64,000 nucleotides of DNA from Variovorax sp. PBL-H6 (GCF_901827155.1 NZ_LR594659.1:5102501-5166500), one strand, 5' to 3'; shown: positions 47,866 through 58,407, numbered from the stretch's first letter. Program-made: numbers and translations. Notes: generated by a model not told the origin, from the letters alone.

Positions 47866-48258
47866 TCAGCGCTTCGAGAACTGCTTGCGGCGGCGCGCGG
47901 AATGCAGGCCGACCTTCTTGCGCTCCACCTCGCGGGCATCGCGGGTCACGAAGCCGGCCTGGCTCAACACCGGCTTGAGCGACGCGTCATAGTCGATCAG
48001 CGCACGGGTGATGCCGTGGCGCGTCGCGCCAGCCTGGCCCGATTCGCCACCGCCCGCCACATTGACCATGATGTCGAAGCTCTCGACGTTGCCGGTCAGG
48101 AAGAGCGGTTGCCTGGCGATCATGATCGAGGTTTCGCGGCCGAAGAACTCAGTGATGTCCTTGCCGTTGACCGTGATCTTGCCGGTGCCTTTTTTCAGAA
48201 ACACGCGGGCGACGCTGGATTTGCGACGGCCGGTGCCATTGTTCCATTCACCAATCAT
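47866..48258 (-). CDS. rpsI: 30S ribosomal protein S9
   Basis: A 130-residue S9 starting [20 protein letters not shown] and ending in the basic tail [15 protein letters not shown] that reaches the P site. The family block [13 protein letters not shown] is present. GGAG lies 8 bases before the ATG. It follows rplM by 12 bases in the conserved rplM-rpsI operon. Confidence 0.98.
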   Translation of the reverse strand: MIGEWNNGTGRRKSSVARVFLKKGTGKITVNGKDITEFFGRETSIMIARQPLFLTGNVESFDIMVNVAGGGESGQAGATRHGITRALIDYDASLKPVLSQAGFVTRDAREVERKKVGLHSARRRKQFSKR

Positions 48259-48270
48259 TCTCAAGGCTCC

Positions 48271-48702
48271 TTAGAGTTCCAGCACTTTGGGCTGTTGGGC
48301 GGTGTGCGGATGCTCTGCACCGCCGTACACCTTGAGTTTCTTGATCATGGCGTAACCCAGCGGGCCCTTGGGCAGCATGCCCTTGACGGCCTTTTCCAGG
48401 GCGCGGCCTGGATGCTTGGCTTGCATGTCGCGGAAGTTGGTGGCAGTGATGCCGCCCGGGTATCCCGAATGGCGGTAGTACACCTTGTCAAGCGGCTTGG
48501 CGCCGGTGACGCGCAGCTGGGCTGCGTTGATGATGACGATGAAGTCACCGGTATCGACGTGAGGCGTGTAAATGGCCTTGTGTTTGCCGCGCAAACGGAG
48601 AGCAACTTCGCTGGCTACTCGTCCGAGGACCTTGTCGGTCGCGTCAATCACAAACCACTCGTGCGTCACGTCAGCGGGCTTGGCGCTGAACGTTTTGGTC
48701 AT
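48271..48702 (-). CDS. rplM: 50S ribosomal protein L13
   Basis: A 143-residue L13 starting [20 protein letters not shown], with [29 protein letters not shown] and [21 protein letters not shown]. Length matches E. coli L13 (142). First gene of rplM-rpsI, driven by the promoter at 48827-48856. Confidence 0.98.
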   Translation of the reverse strand: MTKTFSAKPADVTHEWFVIDATDKVLGRVASEVALRLRGKHKAIYTPHVDTGDFIVIINAAQLRVTGAKPLDKVYYRHSGYPGGITATNFRDMQAKHPGRALEKAVKGMLPKGPLGYAMIKKLKVYGGAEHPHTAQQPKVLEL

Positions 48703-48826
48703 GAGTCTTCCTGGAAGGAAAGTGGTTTGGCGGGCCCTTTTCCACGGTCGGTGTTCCTCTGATGGGAATCTCTTAGGTGGGGTCGAATGCTCCGCCGCGG
48801 GGCCACAAAACGCTGCGAAGCCCGCG

Positions 48827-48856
48827 ATTATATGAAGAATGAGTACAGGCAGGCAA
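48827..48856 (-). promoter_or_regulatory. Promoter of rplM-rpsI
   Basis: On the minus strand TTGCCT (48856-48851), an 18-base spacer and a perfect TATAAT (48832-48827) give a strong sigma-70 site. The implied leader of about 115 bases before the rplM ATG is long enough to hold a regulatory structure; its GC-rich stretch could fold, but no known leader motif is recognised. Confidence 0.75.
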
Positions 48857-49180
48857 ACGGCGCCTGTGGCACTACCGCAGCACCGACCGACTCGGTCATC
48901 TCATCGGTGGAGCTGGCGTTCCCAGCGCATGCCGGACTCAGATCCTTGCGGGCGCACCCTCCAGCGGGCGAGGATGCCGCCGACAGGCGCGCTTGCCGAC
49001 ACAAACCGGCCGTCCTGCTTCGTGCCGTGGGTGACGCAAGCGCAGCCCGTCACAATAGACAACGCGCCCGTGCGCGCGCACAGGCCCAAAATCGCCAGCT
49101 GACTCGCATTCCTCGTTCCCTTTGTAATCGGATGTGACGGCGCGTCTACCCTCCCCAGTTCTGTTCCAGGCCCTACTCTC
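48857..49180. other. Intergenic region between rplM promoter and rlmJ
   Basis: About 320 bases without a supportable gene. Short open frames on both strands have no ribosome binding site or conserved look. A CCCGTCACAATAGACAACGC segment near 49050 resembles a weak -10 region (ACAATA) for rlmJ. Nothing else was recognised. Confidence 0.5.
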
Positions 49181-50086
49181 ATGTTCAGCTACCGCCACGC
49201 CTTCCATGCTGGCAATCACGCCGACGTGCTCAAGCACACGGTGCTGATCGCCGCGCTCGAGCACCTGCTCGAGAAGGACACCGCGCTCACCGTGCTCGAC
49301 ACCCACGCCGGCGCCGGGCTCTACCGCCTCGACGGCGACTACGCCGGCACCAGCGGCGAGGCTGCCGAAGGGGTGCTGCGGCTGCTGCCGGAAGCGGCCA
49401 AGCCAAAGCCCGACGAGGCGCCGCTCGCCGACGCCCTGGCACGCTACCTTTCCGTGGTCCAGGATTTCAATCCCAAGGGCGGCGCGCGCATCTATCCCGG
49501 CTCGCCCTTCATCGTCCATCACTTGCTACGCGAGCACGACAAGCTCAAGCTCTTCGAGCTGCACCCCACGGACGCGCGCACGCTGAGTGCCAACATCGCC
49601 CAGCTGGAGGCAGGTCGCCGGATCGCCGTGCTGCGCGACGACGGCTTCGGCAGCGCCACCAAGTTCCTGCCGCCACCGTCGCGCCGGGCGCTGGTCCTCT
49701 GCGACCCCAGCTACGAGATCAAAAGCGATTACGGGCGCGTACTCGACTTCGTCGCCGAGGCGCTCAAGCGATTCGCGACCGGTACCTACGCGATCTGGCA
49801 CCCGATCATTCCGCGGCCCGAGGCGCACGACCTGCCGCGCCGCCTCAAGACCCTGGCCACCAAGGCCGGCAAGCCCTGGCTGCACGCCACGTTGACCGTG
49901 AAGTCGAGCAAGATCCTGACCGACCCCTCCGGCGTCCAGCACCGGCCGGGGCTGCCCGCGAGCGGCATGTTCCTTGTCAATCCGCCCTTTACGCTGAAGG
50001 GCCAGCTCGAAGCGGCCCTGCCCCAGATGGCGCAGCGCCTCGCGCAAGATCGCCACGCTGCCTTTTCGCTCGACAGCGGCGGCTGA
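49181..50086 (+). CDS. rlmJ: 23S rRNA (adenine-2030-N6)-methyltransferase RlmJ
   Basis: A 301-residue methyltransferase starting MFSYRHAFHAGNHADVLKHT, the highly conserved RlmJ/ComA N-terminus. It has TVLDTHAGAGLYRL as the SAM site and LVLCDPSYEIKSDY as the catalytic DPPY-like motif, with Ser replacing the second Pro. GMFLVNPPFTLKGQLE is near the C-terminus. Length is slightly above E. coli RlmJ (280). Confidence 0.95.
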   Translation: MFSYRHAFHAGNHADVLKHTVLIAALEHLLEKDTALTVLDTHAGAGLYRLDGDYAGTSGEAAEGVLRLLPEAAKPKPDEAPLADALARYLSVVQDFNPKGGARIYPGSPFIVHHLLREHDKLKLFELHPTDARTLSANIAQLEAGRRIAVLRDDGFGSATKFLPPPSRRALVLCDPSYEIKSDYGRVLDFVAEALKRFATGTYAIWHPIIPRPEAHDLPRRLKTLATKAGKPWLHATLTVKSSKILTDPSGVQHRPGLPASGMFLVNPPFTLKGQLEAALPQMAQRLAQDRHAAFSLDSGG

Positions 50087-50095
50087 GCGAAACCT

Positions 50096-50791
50096 TCAGT
50101 GCCGCAGGCGAGGCGGCACCTCGCGGATACGCCGGGCCGCCGGCCTTCTGGCAGGCTTCTCGGCCTTGGCTTCCGGCGGCGGCTCGTCGGTCGCGGCAGG
50201 ATCGATGTCCGCATCGCCGCAACGCGTGCCGTTCTCGCCCATGATCGACAACGCCACCTGCTTGATCCCCAACCCAAGCATGCCCAGCGCATCCGCAGCG
50301 GCCCGGCTGAGGTCGATGATCCGCCCGGCCGAATAAGGCCCGCGGTCGTTGATGCGCACCAGCACCTCGCGGCCGTTGACCAGGCTGCGCACGCAGACGC
50401 GCGTATTGAACGGCAGCGTCTTGTGGGCGGCCGTCATGGCGGTCATGTCGAAGCGCTCGCCGTTGGCGGTCTTGCGCTGATGAAACTGGATGCCGTACCA
50501 CGAGGCACCGCCGCGCTCGAAGATTTCGCGCGAGCCTGCGTCACCGGGCACGCCGTCGTCCTCGGCCATGCCCGAAACCGCGAGGTCGTAGCGCACCGAA
50601 GGCACCTGCGAACGCGGCGCTGCGCCCGGCGGCAGCGCAGGCTGGCGGGCGAGAGGGCGGAGACCGGTGCCGCTTTCGCCTGCCGAGGTCGTCGGCGCGG
50701 GCGCAGGCGCTGGCGGCTGCGTGGTGCAGGCGGCCAACGCAGCGGCGGCCAAAACCAGCGCGAGCCTTTTCGCGAGCCAGGGCCCGCTCAT
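50096..50791 (-). CDS. rlpA: RlpA-like septal ring lytic transglycosylase lipoprotein
   Basis: A 231-residue lipoprotein with lipobox LAAC near residue 21, a Pro-rich linker, and a double-psi beta-barrel RlpA domain: RGGASWYGIQFHQRKTANGE, FDMTAMTAAHKTLPFNTRVC, VRINDRGPYSAGRIIDLSRA (catalytic Glu and Asp/His region). No SPOR domain follows; the C-terminus is charged (EKPARRPAARRIREVPPRL). RlpA cleaves denuded glycan at the septum. Its ATG overlaps the metF stop (ATGA). Confidence 0.92.
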   Translation of the reverse strand: MSGPWLAKRLALVLAAAALAACTTQPPAPAPAPTTSAGESGTGLRPLARQPALPPGAAPRSQVPSVRYDLAVSGMAEDDGVPGDAGSREIFERGGASWYGIQFHQRKTANGERFDMTAMTAAHKTLPFNTRVCVRSLVNGREVLVRINDRGPYSAGRIIDLSRAAADALGMLGLGIKQVALSIMGENGTRCGDADIDPAATDEPPPEAKAEKPARRPAARRIREVPPRLRH

Positions 50792-51621
50792 TCTTCCCAG
50801 CCCAGCCGCTGCAGCAACGCGAGCGTCGCTACCGACTGGTTCATGGTGTAGAAGTGCAGGGCCGGCGCACCGCCGCTCACTAGCCGGGCGCAGAGATCGG
50901 TCACCACGTCGAGGCCGAAAGCCTTGATTGATGCGGTGTCGTCGCCGAAGCCCTGCAGCCGCAGCCGGATCCAGCGCGGGATCTCGGCGCCGCAGGCATC
51001 GGAGAAGCGCATCAGCTGTGTGGAGCTGGTGATCGGCATGATGCCCGGGACGATCGGCGCGTCGAGTCCGAGCCTGCGCGCCTCCTCGACGAACCGGAAA
51101 TACGCCTCCGGACTGAAGAAGTACTGCGTGATCGCGGCGTCGGCACCGGCGCGAACCTTGGCTGCGAAGGCCTGCAGGTCGGCCTCGGGCGAGCGCGCCT
51201 GCGGATGCACTTCGGGATAGCACGCGACCTCGATGTGGAAATCGCGGCCCGTTTCCTCGCGGATGAAGCCGACCAGGTCGCTCGCATAGTGAAACTCGCC
51301 GCCCATGCCGTAGCCGCTGGGCAGGTCGCCGCGCAGGGCCACCAGGCGCTTGACCCCCATGGCCTTGAGCTCCTTCAGCTGCTCGCGCACGGTCGTGCGG
51401 GTGGCGCCGATGCAGGAGAAATGGCAGGCGGCATCGACCCCCTCCCCGAGGATCTCGCGCACCGTCCCGAAGGTGCCCTCGTGCGTGGAACCGCCTGCGC
51501 CGTAGGTCACCGAGCAGAACTCGGGCCGCAGCGCATAGAGCTGCTGGCGGACGGCCCGCAGCTTGACCACGCCTTCGGGCGTCTTGGGCGGAAAGAATTC
51601 AAAGCTCAACGGTGGGCGCAC
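50788..51621 (-). CDS. metF: 5,10-methylenetetrahydrofolate reductase
   Basis: A 277-residue FAD TIM-barrel enzyme that makes 5-methyl-THF for methionine synthesis. It has LSFEFFPPKTPEGVVKL at the N-terminus, FCSVTYGAGGSTHEGT, the LVALRGDLPSG loop, IEVACYPEVHPQA and PGIMPITSS. The GTG at 51621 is preferred because CAGGAG lies 6 bases upstream and gives the usual N-terminus; the ATG at 51657 would add 12 residues. It overlaps the tlyA 3' end (stop at 51599), consistent with an ahcY-tlyA-metF-rlpA operon. Confidence 0.95.
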   Translation of the reverse strand: MRPPLSFEFFPPKTPEGVVKLRAVRQQLYALRPEFCSVTYGAGGSTHEGTFGTVREILGEGVDAACHFSCIGATRTTVREQLKELKAMGVKRLVALRGDLPSGYGMGGEFHYASDLVGFIREETGRDFHIEVACYPEVHPQARSPEADLQAFAAKVRAGADAAITQYFFSPEAYFRFVEEARRLGLDAPIVPGIMPITSSTQLMRFSDACGAEIPRWIRLRLQGFGDDTASIKAFGLDVVTDLCARLVSGGAPALHFYTMNQSVATLALLQRLGWEE

Positions 51622-52396
51622 GGGCGGCTCCTGGTGGGCCGCTCGCGAGAGCGGCATGAATGAAGAATTCGCGGTTGCCGTCGCCACCTGCGATGGGACT
51701 GTCGAACCAGCCCCGTACCCGCAGGCCGAGCGCTTCGCAGGCCGCGCGCACGCGCTGCTCGACCACCGCGTAGAGCGAGGCATCGCGCACGATGCCGCCC
51801 TTGCCGATCTGCGCCGGCTGCAATTCGAATTGAGGCTTGACCAGCATGAGGAGTTCGCCTGTCGCGGAGAGCAGAGGAACCAAGGCGGGCAGCACGAGCG
51901 TGAGCGAGATGAAGGACAGGTCGCCGACGATCAGGTCGAACTGCGACTCCGCCGGCGATGCGGCGCCCCAGGCCGAAGCGTCGAGCGCGCGTGCATTGAC
52001 ACCCTCGACGGCGGTGACGCGCGGATCGCCGCGCAGCCGGGGATGCAGCTGACCATGCCCGACATCGACACCCACCACGTGCGCAGCCCCTTGCTGCAGC
52101 AGGCAATCGGTGAAGCCGCCGGTGGACTGGCCGACGTCGAGGCAACGCTGGCCGCGCACCTCGATGCCCGCTGCGCCGAGCGCGCCCTCGAGCTTCCGCC
52201 CGCCGCGCGAAACATAGCGCGCTTCGGCCGGGTCGAGCAGTTCGAGCTCGGCATCCTTCGGCACGTCTTCGCCGTTCTTGCCTACCGTGCGCCAATGCGC
52301 ACCGTCGCGCCAGCGCAGCCCGCCTGCGATCAAGCGCACGGCTTGCGAGCGCGACTCGGCCAGGCCGCGTTCGACGAGCAACTGGTCGGCGCGCAC
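51599..52396 (-). CDS. tlyA: TlyA family rRNA methyltransferase / S4-domain protein
   Basis: A 265-residue protein with an N-terminal S4 RNA-binding domain (MRADQLLVERGLAESRSQAVRLIAGG) and an FtsJ-like methyltransferase domain (YVSRGGRKLEGAL, CLDVGQSTGGFTDCLLQQGA, FDLIVGDLSFISLTLVLPAL, LVKPQFELQ). In actinobacteria TlyA is a 2'-O-methyltransferase of 16S and 23S rRNA; in proteobacteria the target is less clear. Its position between ahcY and metF links a SAM-consuming enzyme to SAH recycling. Confidence 0.92.
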   Translation of the reverse strand: MRADQLLVERGLAESRSQAVRLIAGGLRWRDGAHWRTVGKNGEDVPKDAELELLDPAEARYVSRGGRKLEGALGAAGIEVRGQRCLDVGQSTGGFTDCLLQQGAAHVVGVDVGHGQLHPRLRGDPRVTAVEGVNARALDASAWGAASPAESQFDLIVGDLSFISLTLVLPALVPLLSATGELLMLVKPQFELQPAQIGKGGIVRDASLYAVVEQRVRAACEALGLRVRGWFDSPIAGGDGNREFFIHAALASGPPGAARAPTVEL

Positions 52397-52415
52397 GGTG
52401 TTGCGCGGCCTCCGC

Positions 52416-53855
<1,440 letters not shown>

Positions 53856-53932
53856 GAGGACTCCAAACAAGTTTGAATGAGGCCGCTGCTTTCGGGTTCT
53901 GGCGGAACAGACTCACCCGCGAGAACAGCGGT

Positions 53933-53993
53933 TGAGCGTGGTTGCGATGTGTGGTCCGAGCCTCACGCCTGGCGGCGCTGCAACGCTCCTCGG
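53933..53993 (-). promoter_or_regulatory. SAH riboswitch aptamer upstream of ahcY
   Basis: Read on the minus strand the region begins CCGAGGAGCGTTGCAGCG and later has AGGCTCGG and CAACCACGCTCA. P1 forms from CCGAG with CTCGG, an internal hairpin from GCGCC/GGCGT, and the pseudoknot from GAGCGTTG with CAACCACGCTC. This matches the known SAH-I riboswitch plan (GAGGAGCG...CAGGCUCG...GGCGCUCA) found before ahcY in beta-proteobacteria. It ends 77 bases before the ahcY ATG, leaving room for an expression platform acting on the ribosome binding site. Confidence 0.88.
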
Positions 53994-54001
53994 AAGGCGG
54001 C

Positions 54002-54007
54002 ATTTTA
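54002..54007 (-). promoter_or_regulatory. Candidate -10 box for the ahcY operon
   Basis: TAAAAT on the minus strand lies 8 bases upstream of the SAH aptamer, so transcription would begin right at the aptamer 5' end. No convincing -35 hexamer was found at the usual distance. Confidence 0.4.
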
Positions 54008-54089
54008 GCGCCTGCGGATTTTTCGGGGCCAGCAGCGAGTTGCCGTGCCTCCTGGACTGCTCCCGGTCCCTCCTGGACTTCCCCATCCG

Positions 54090-54356
54090 ATGACCAATGC
54101 CACCGTGGCCCGGCTCGAGGCGGCGCCGTCCTCGGCCCCGGGCGGCCACAAGCTGCTGCTCAAGTCCAAGGATGGCGAGCAGACCGTCATCGTGCCGCCG
54201 GGCACGCAGGTCGTGACATTCAAGCCGGGCGGCGCCCATCAGGCCGCGCTCGTGGTGCCGGGAGCCAAGGTGGTGATCACCGCGCAGGTGAAGGACGGCC
54301 GGCCCACCGCCCTGCGCATGCTGGTCGGGCGCAACGGGTTCACGCCGCCGATGTGA
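54090..54356 (+). pseudogene. C-terminal remnant of an exported hypothetical protein
   Basis: The frame MTNATVARLEAAPSSAPGGH to GRNGFTPPM (88 residues) looks like the C-terminal half of a periplasmic beta-barrel-type protein: KDGEQTVIVPPGTQVVTFKP, ALVVPGAKVVITAQVKDG. A full-length member, as I recall this family, has a signal peptide and about 100 further residues before MTNATV. Here the upstream sequence is the ahcY promoter region, with only a Pro-rich stretch in frame (from 54045). It has no signal peptide or convincing ribosome binding site. Probable truncation; an independent small gene cannot be excluded. Confidence 0.5.
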
Positions 54357-54429
54357 GCCGCTCTCGCTAAAATTACGGGCTTTGCCTACCAGCCGCCCGC
54401 GCCCGTGAGCGCGCACTGCGTTCACTCCC

Positions 54430-56058
54430 ATGTCCTTCGCCTCCGAAACCCGCCGCCGTCGCACCTTCGCGATCATTTCCCACCCCGACGCCGGCAAGAC
54501 CACGCTGACCGAGAAGCTGCTGCTGTTCTCCGGCGCGATCCAGATCGCCGGCTCGGTGAAGGCCCGCAAGGCCTCGCGCCATGCCACCTCCGACTGGATG
54601 GAGATCGAGAAGCAGCGCGGCATCTCCGTGGCAAGCTCGGTGATGCAGATGGTCTACCGCGAGCACGTGATCAACCTGTTGGACACGCCGGGCCACAAGG
54701 ACTTTTCCGAAGACACGTACCGCGTGCTGACCGCGGTCGACTCGGCCCTGATGGTGATCGACGCCGCCAACGGCGTCGAAGCGCAGACCCGCCGCCTGAT
54801 CGAGGTCTGCCGCCAGCGCGACACACCCATCATCACCTTCGTCAACAAGATGGACCGAGAGGTGCGCGAGCCGCTCGAGCTGCTCGACGAGATCGAGCGC
54901 GAGCTGGGCATGCCCTGCGTGCCCATGACCTGGCCGGTGGGCCAGGGCAAGAGCTTCGGCGGCATCGTGAACCTGCGCACGAAGGCGATGACGGTGTTCG
55001 AGTCGGGCAGCGAACGGCTGCCGCAGGACTTCGAGACCGTTGCGCTGGCCGAACCCGACGCGCTGAAGAAGCGCTTCGGCCACGAGTTCGAAACCGCCAT
55101 GGAGAGCATGGAGCTCGCCACCGGCGCATCACCGGCCTGGGACCGCGAGGCATTCCTCTCGGGCAAGCAGACGCCGGTCTTCTTCGGTTCCGGCGTCAAC
55201 AACTTCGGCGTGATGGAGGTGCTCGACGCGCTGGTCGAGCTGGCGCCGCCGCCGCAGCCGCGCACCAGCACCACGCTGGTCAATCGCCAACCCGTGTTGC
55301 GCGAGATCAAGCCCGACGACAAGGACTTCGCCGGCGTCGTCTTCAAGGTGCAGGCCAACATGGACGCCAACCACCGCGACCGCATCGCCTTCGTGCGCAT
55401 GGCCTCGGGCAAGTACACGCCGGGCATGAAGCTCAAGGTGCAGCGCACCGGCAAGGAACTGCGCCCGACCAGCGTGGTCACCTTCATGAGCCAGCGGCGC
55501 GAAGCCGTGGAAGAGGCCTACGCGGGCGACATCGTGGGCTTCACCACGCACGGCGGCGTGCAGCTGGGCGACACCATCACCGACGGCGCCTCGCTGCAGT
55601 TCACCGGGCTGCCTTTCTTCGCGCCCGAGCTCTTCATGACCGTGATCCTCAGGAACCCGCTGCGCACCAAGCAGCTGCAGCAGGGCCTGGCCCAACTGGG
55701 CGAGGAAGGCGCGATCCAGGTGTTCCGGCCCGAAGTGGGCGGCCCGATGCTGCTGGGTGCCGTGGGCCAGCTGCAGTTCGAGGTGGTGCAGCACCGGCTC
55801 AAGACCGAGTACGACGCCGACGTGCGGCTCGAAGGCTGCCAGTACACCGGTGCGCGCTGGATCACGGCCGACACGCCGGCCGAGCTGCGCGCCTTCATCG
55901 ACGCCTACCCGGCGCGCATGGCGCGCGATGCGGCCGATACGCTGGCCTACCTGTGCACCTCGCCCTATGACGTGCGGCTGGCGCAGGAGCGCTTTCCCAA
56001 GATCCACTTCCATCCGTTGCGCGAGCACGCGGGCCTGGCCCTGCAGAGCGCAGGCTGA
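54430..56058 (+). CDS. prfC: Peptide chain release factor 3
   Basis: A 542-residue translational GTPase that recycles RF1/RF2 from the ribosome. G1 is ISHPDAGKTTLTEKLLLFSG, G2 EKQRGISVASSVMQ, G3 LLDTPGHKDFSEDTYR and G4 FVNKMDREVREPLELLDE. The C-terminal EF-G-like domains have GAVGQLQFEVVQHRLKTEY. Length is slightly above E. coli RF3 (529). Confidence 0.97.
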   Translation: MSFASETRRRRTFAIISHPDAGKTTLTEKLLLFSGAIQIAGSVKARKASRHATSDWMEIEKQRGISVASSVMQMVYREHVINLLDTPGHKDFSEDTYRVLTAVDSALMVIDAANGVEAQTRRLIEVCRQRDTPIITFVNKMDREVREPLELLDEIERELGMPCVPMTWPVGQGKSFGGIVNLRTKAMTVFESGSERLPQDFETVALAEPDALKKRFGHEFETAMESMELATGASPAWDREAFLSGKQTPVFFGSGVNNFGVMEVLDALVELAPPPQPRTSTTLVNRQPVLREIKPDDKDFAGVVFKVQANMDANHRDRIAFVRMASGKYTPGMKLKVQRTGKELRPTSVVTFMSQRREAVEEAYAGDIVGFTTHGGVQLGDTITDGASLQFTGLPFFAPELFMTVILRNPLRTKQLQQGLAQLGEEGAIQVFRPEVGGPMLLGAVGQLQFEVVQHRLKTEYDADVRLEGCQYTGARWITADTPAELRAFIDAYPARMARDAADTLAYLCTSPYDVRLAQERFPKIHFHPLREHAGLALQSAG

Positions 56059-56060
56059 CC

Positions 56061-56140
56061 ATGCCCCCCCCACTCGGCACTGACGTGTCCTCGCTGCCCT
56101 CCGAGGGGGCGCAGCCGCCCTTGGGGCGGCCCGGCGGCCG
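56061..56140 (+). repeat. GC-rich dispersed repeat forming the 5' end of the HAD gene
   Basis: The segment CCCCACTCGGCACTGACGTG to CCTTGGGGCGGCCCGGCGG, containing CCCTCCGAGGGGGC, looks like a repeat I recall as common between genes in Comamonadaceae. In the frame used it encodes MPPPLGTDVSSLPSEGAQPP LGRPGG, which has no place in a HAD protein. No second copy exists in this window, so the call rests on recall. Confidence 0.5.
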
Positions 56141-56933
56141 GCTGATGCTGCCGCTCGACGCCTGGCCCACCGAGGCGCGCGCTCAGCTCGTCGGCGTGTT
56201 CACCGACATCGACGACACGCTGACGACCGAGGGCGCCGTCACGCCGGATGCGCTCGACGCCATGAGTGCGCTGCGGGCCGCCGTGCTGAACCTCGTGGCC
56301 ATCACCGGGCGGCCGGTGGGCTGGAGCGAGCCCTTCGCGAACGTCTGGCCGGTCGATGCGATCGTGGCGGAGAACGGCGCCGTCGCGCTGGTGCGCACTG
56401 CCGCGGGACGCATCGAGAAACGCTACCAGCAGGATGCCGCGACCCGAGCGCGCAACTTCGAGCGCATGCAGGCCGTGCTCGCGCGCATCGAGCGCGAGAT
56501 TCGTGGCGCGCACCGCGCAGCCGACTCTCCCGGCCGGGAATGCGACATTGCCATCGACCACAGCGAATTCACCCGGCTCGACGACGCCACCATCTCGCAG
56601 GTGGCCGACCTGATGCGCAGCGAAGGCATGCACGCCACCGTGAGCAGCATCCACATCAACGGCTGGTACGGCGAGCACGACAAGCTCGAGGGCGCCCGCT
56701 GGATCGTGCGCGAGCTGTGGGGCCGCCGGCTCGACGAGGAAATGCAGCGCTGGGCCTACGTGGGCGACTCCACCAACGACGCGCTGATGTTCGAGCATTT
56801 CACTCACAGCGTGGGCGTCGCCAACGTGCGCCGCTTCGAGGCCGCCCTGGCGCATCTGCCGCGCTATGTCGCGCGCAGCGAGCGCGGTGCCGGCTTCGCC
56901 GAAGTCGCGGCGGCAGTGCTCGCCGCGCGCTGA
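56061..56933 (+). CDS. HAD family (IIB/Cof-like) hydrolase with repeat-encoded N-terminus
   Basis: A HAD phosphatase. The nucleophile motif is VFTDIDDTLTTEG, motif II lies in LVAITGRPVGW, and motif IV WAYVGDSTNDALMFEHFTHS is near the C-terminus. The C2-type cap in between resembles Cof-like or sucrose/mannosyl-3-phosphoglycerate phosphatases. Substrate unknown. The open frame from ATG 56061 gives 290 residues, of which the first 27 or so come from a repeat; the ATG at 56145 (MLPLDAWPTEARAQ) gives 262 residues and fits the family better. Two bases after the prfC stop. Confidence 0.88.
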   Translation: MPPPLGTDVSSLPSEGAQPPLGRPGGRLMLPLDAWPTEARAQLVGVFTDIDDTLTTEGAVTPDALDAMSALRAAVLNLVAITGRPVGWSEPFANVWPVDAIVAENGAVALVRTAAGRIEKRYQQDAATRARNFERMQAVLARIEREIRGAHRAADSPGRECDIAIDHSEFTRLDDATISQVADLMRSEGMHATVSSIHINGWYGEHDKLEGARWIVRELWGRRLDEEMQRWAYVGDSTNDALMFEHFTHSVGVANVRRFEAALAHLPRYVARSERGAGFAEVAAAVLAAR

Positions 56934-56982
56934 GCGCGGCCAACTTCTTGAGCGGGCGCGCCGATCGAGTCCGGTGCGCGCA

Positions 56983-58407
56983 TCAACCGGCCGCCGGCCG
57001 GCGGCCGAACCACGGACGCGCCTCCTCCAGCTGCGCGCAAAGGCGCAGCAGCAGCCCCTCCTCTCCCTGGCGTGCTGCGAACTGGCAACCGACGGGCACG
57101 CCGCCTGCCGTCCAGTACAGCGGCACCGATGCCGCCGGCTGCCCCGTCACGTTGAAGAGATAGGTAAAGGGCAAATAGGCCTCCAGCTGCCCGAGCCAGC
57201 GCGCCGCGTCGCCCGAGCGGATGTCGAACCAGCCGATCGGCCGCGGCGTCTGCGCCAGCGTCGGCGTGAGCCAGGCGTCGTAGCGCTCGAAGAAGGCCGC
57301 GACGCGGCGCGACTGCCGGTGCAGCGACTGCAGCTGCAGGATGAACTCGCTCGCGCCCATCGCCCGGCCGCGCTCGGCCAGGGCAAGCGTCAGCGGCTCG
57401 ACCTGGTCAGGCGCCGGCATCGCCCCGCCGGTGGCACGCGCGATGTTCGCCATCGTGTTGGCCGCGAACACCGCCTCGAAGCCGCGTGAGACGGCCTGCG
57501 CGTCGTACGCCGGCGACGCCTCTTCGACGTGGTGCCCCAGCTGCTCGCACAGGCGTGCCGCGTCTTCCACGGCCGCCCTGCATTCCGCATCGACCGGCAC
57601 GCCGTTCGGCGCCGTCGCGCTGAACGCGATGCGCAGCCGCCCGGGCGGCTGCCCCACTTCGTCGATGAAGGGCCGCGTCGGCGGCGCCGCCGCGTAAGGG
57701 TCCCCCGGCATCGGCCCGGCGATCGCGTCGAGCATGGCGGCGCTGTCGCGCACGCTGCGGCTGACGACGTGCTGATTCGCCAGCCCGCTCAGGCCTTCCC
57801 CGCCTTCGGGGCCCGAGGTGACGCGCGCGCGGGTCGGCTTGAGTCCGAACAGGCCGCAGCAGGATGCGGGGATGCGGATCGAGCCTCCGCCGTCGGTCGC
57901 ATGCGCCATCGGCACCATGCCCGACGCCACCGCAGCGGCCGCGCCGCCGCTCGAGCCGCCCGGCGTGAGCGCGTGATCCCAGGGGTTGCGCGTGACGCCG
58001 TAGAGCAGCGACTCGGTGGTCGGCGACAGGCCGAACTCGGGAGAGTTGGTCTTGCCCACGATCACCAGGCCCGCGCGCCGCATGCGCGCGACCACCTCGC
58101 TGTCGGCTGCCGGCAGATTGCGCGCATAGAGGCGCGACCCGAACGTGGTGGGCACCCCCGCGACCGAAGCCACCAGCTCCTTCACCAGGAAAGGCACGCC
58201 CTGGAACGGCCCGTCCGGCAGGCCCGCCGCGATCGCGGTGCGCGCCGCGTCGTACATCGGAGTGACCACCGCATTGAGTGCCGGGTTGCGTTCCGCGATC
58301 CGCGCGAGCGCCGCATCGAGCAGTTCGGCGGCACCGAGCTCGCCGCTGCGCACCATCGCGCCGAGTGCGAGCGCGTCGTGCTGTTCGTAGTCGAAGCTCA
58401 TGGCCAT
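56983..58407 (-). CDS. Amidase (amidase signature family)
   Basis: A 474-residue Ser-cisSer-Lys amidase. The catalytic Lys is in [20 protein letters not shown], the Gly/Ser-rich signature is [20 protein letters not shown] and the acylated Ser region is [20 protein letters not shown]. It hydrolyses an amide of unknown structure. The ATG at 58407 has GGAGG 7 bases upstream and overlaps the stop of the enolase-superfamily gene. Last gene of the minus-strand operon. Confidence 0.94.
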   Translation of the reverse strand: MAMSFDYEQHDALALGAMVRSGELGAAELLDAALARIAERNPALNAVVTPMYDAARTAIAAGLPDGPFQGVPFLVKELVASVAGVPTTFGSRLYARNLPAADSEVVARMRRAGLVIVGKTNSPEFGLSPTTESLLYGVTRNPWDHALTPGGSSGGAAAAVASGMVPMAHATDGGGSIRIPASCCGLFGLKPTRARVTSGPEGGEGLSGLANQHVVSRSVRDSAAMLDAIAGPMPGDPYAAAPPTRPFIDEVGQPPGRLRIAFSATAPNGVPVDAECRAAVEDAARLCEQLGHHVEEASPAYDAQAVSRGFEAVFAANTMANIARATGGAMPAPDQVEPLTLALAERGRAMGASEFILQLQSLHRQSRRVAAFFERYDAWLTPTLAQTPRPIGWFDIRSGDAARWLGQLEAYLPFTYLFNVTGQPAASVPLYWTAGGVPVGCQFAARQGEEGLLLRLCAQLEEARPWFGRRPAAG

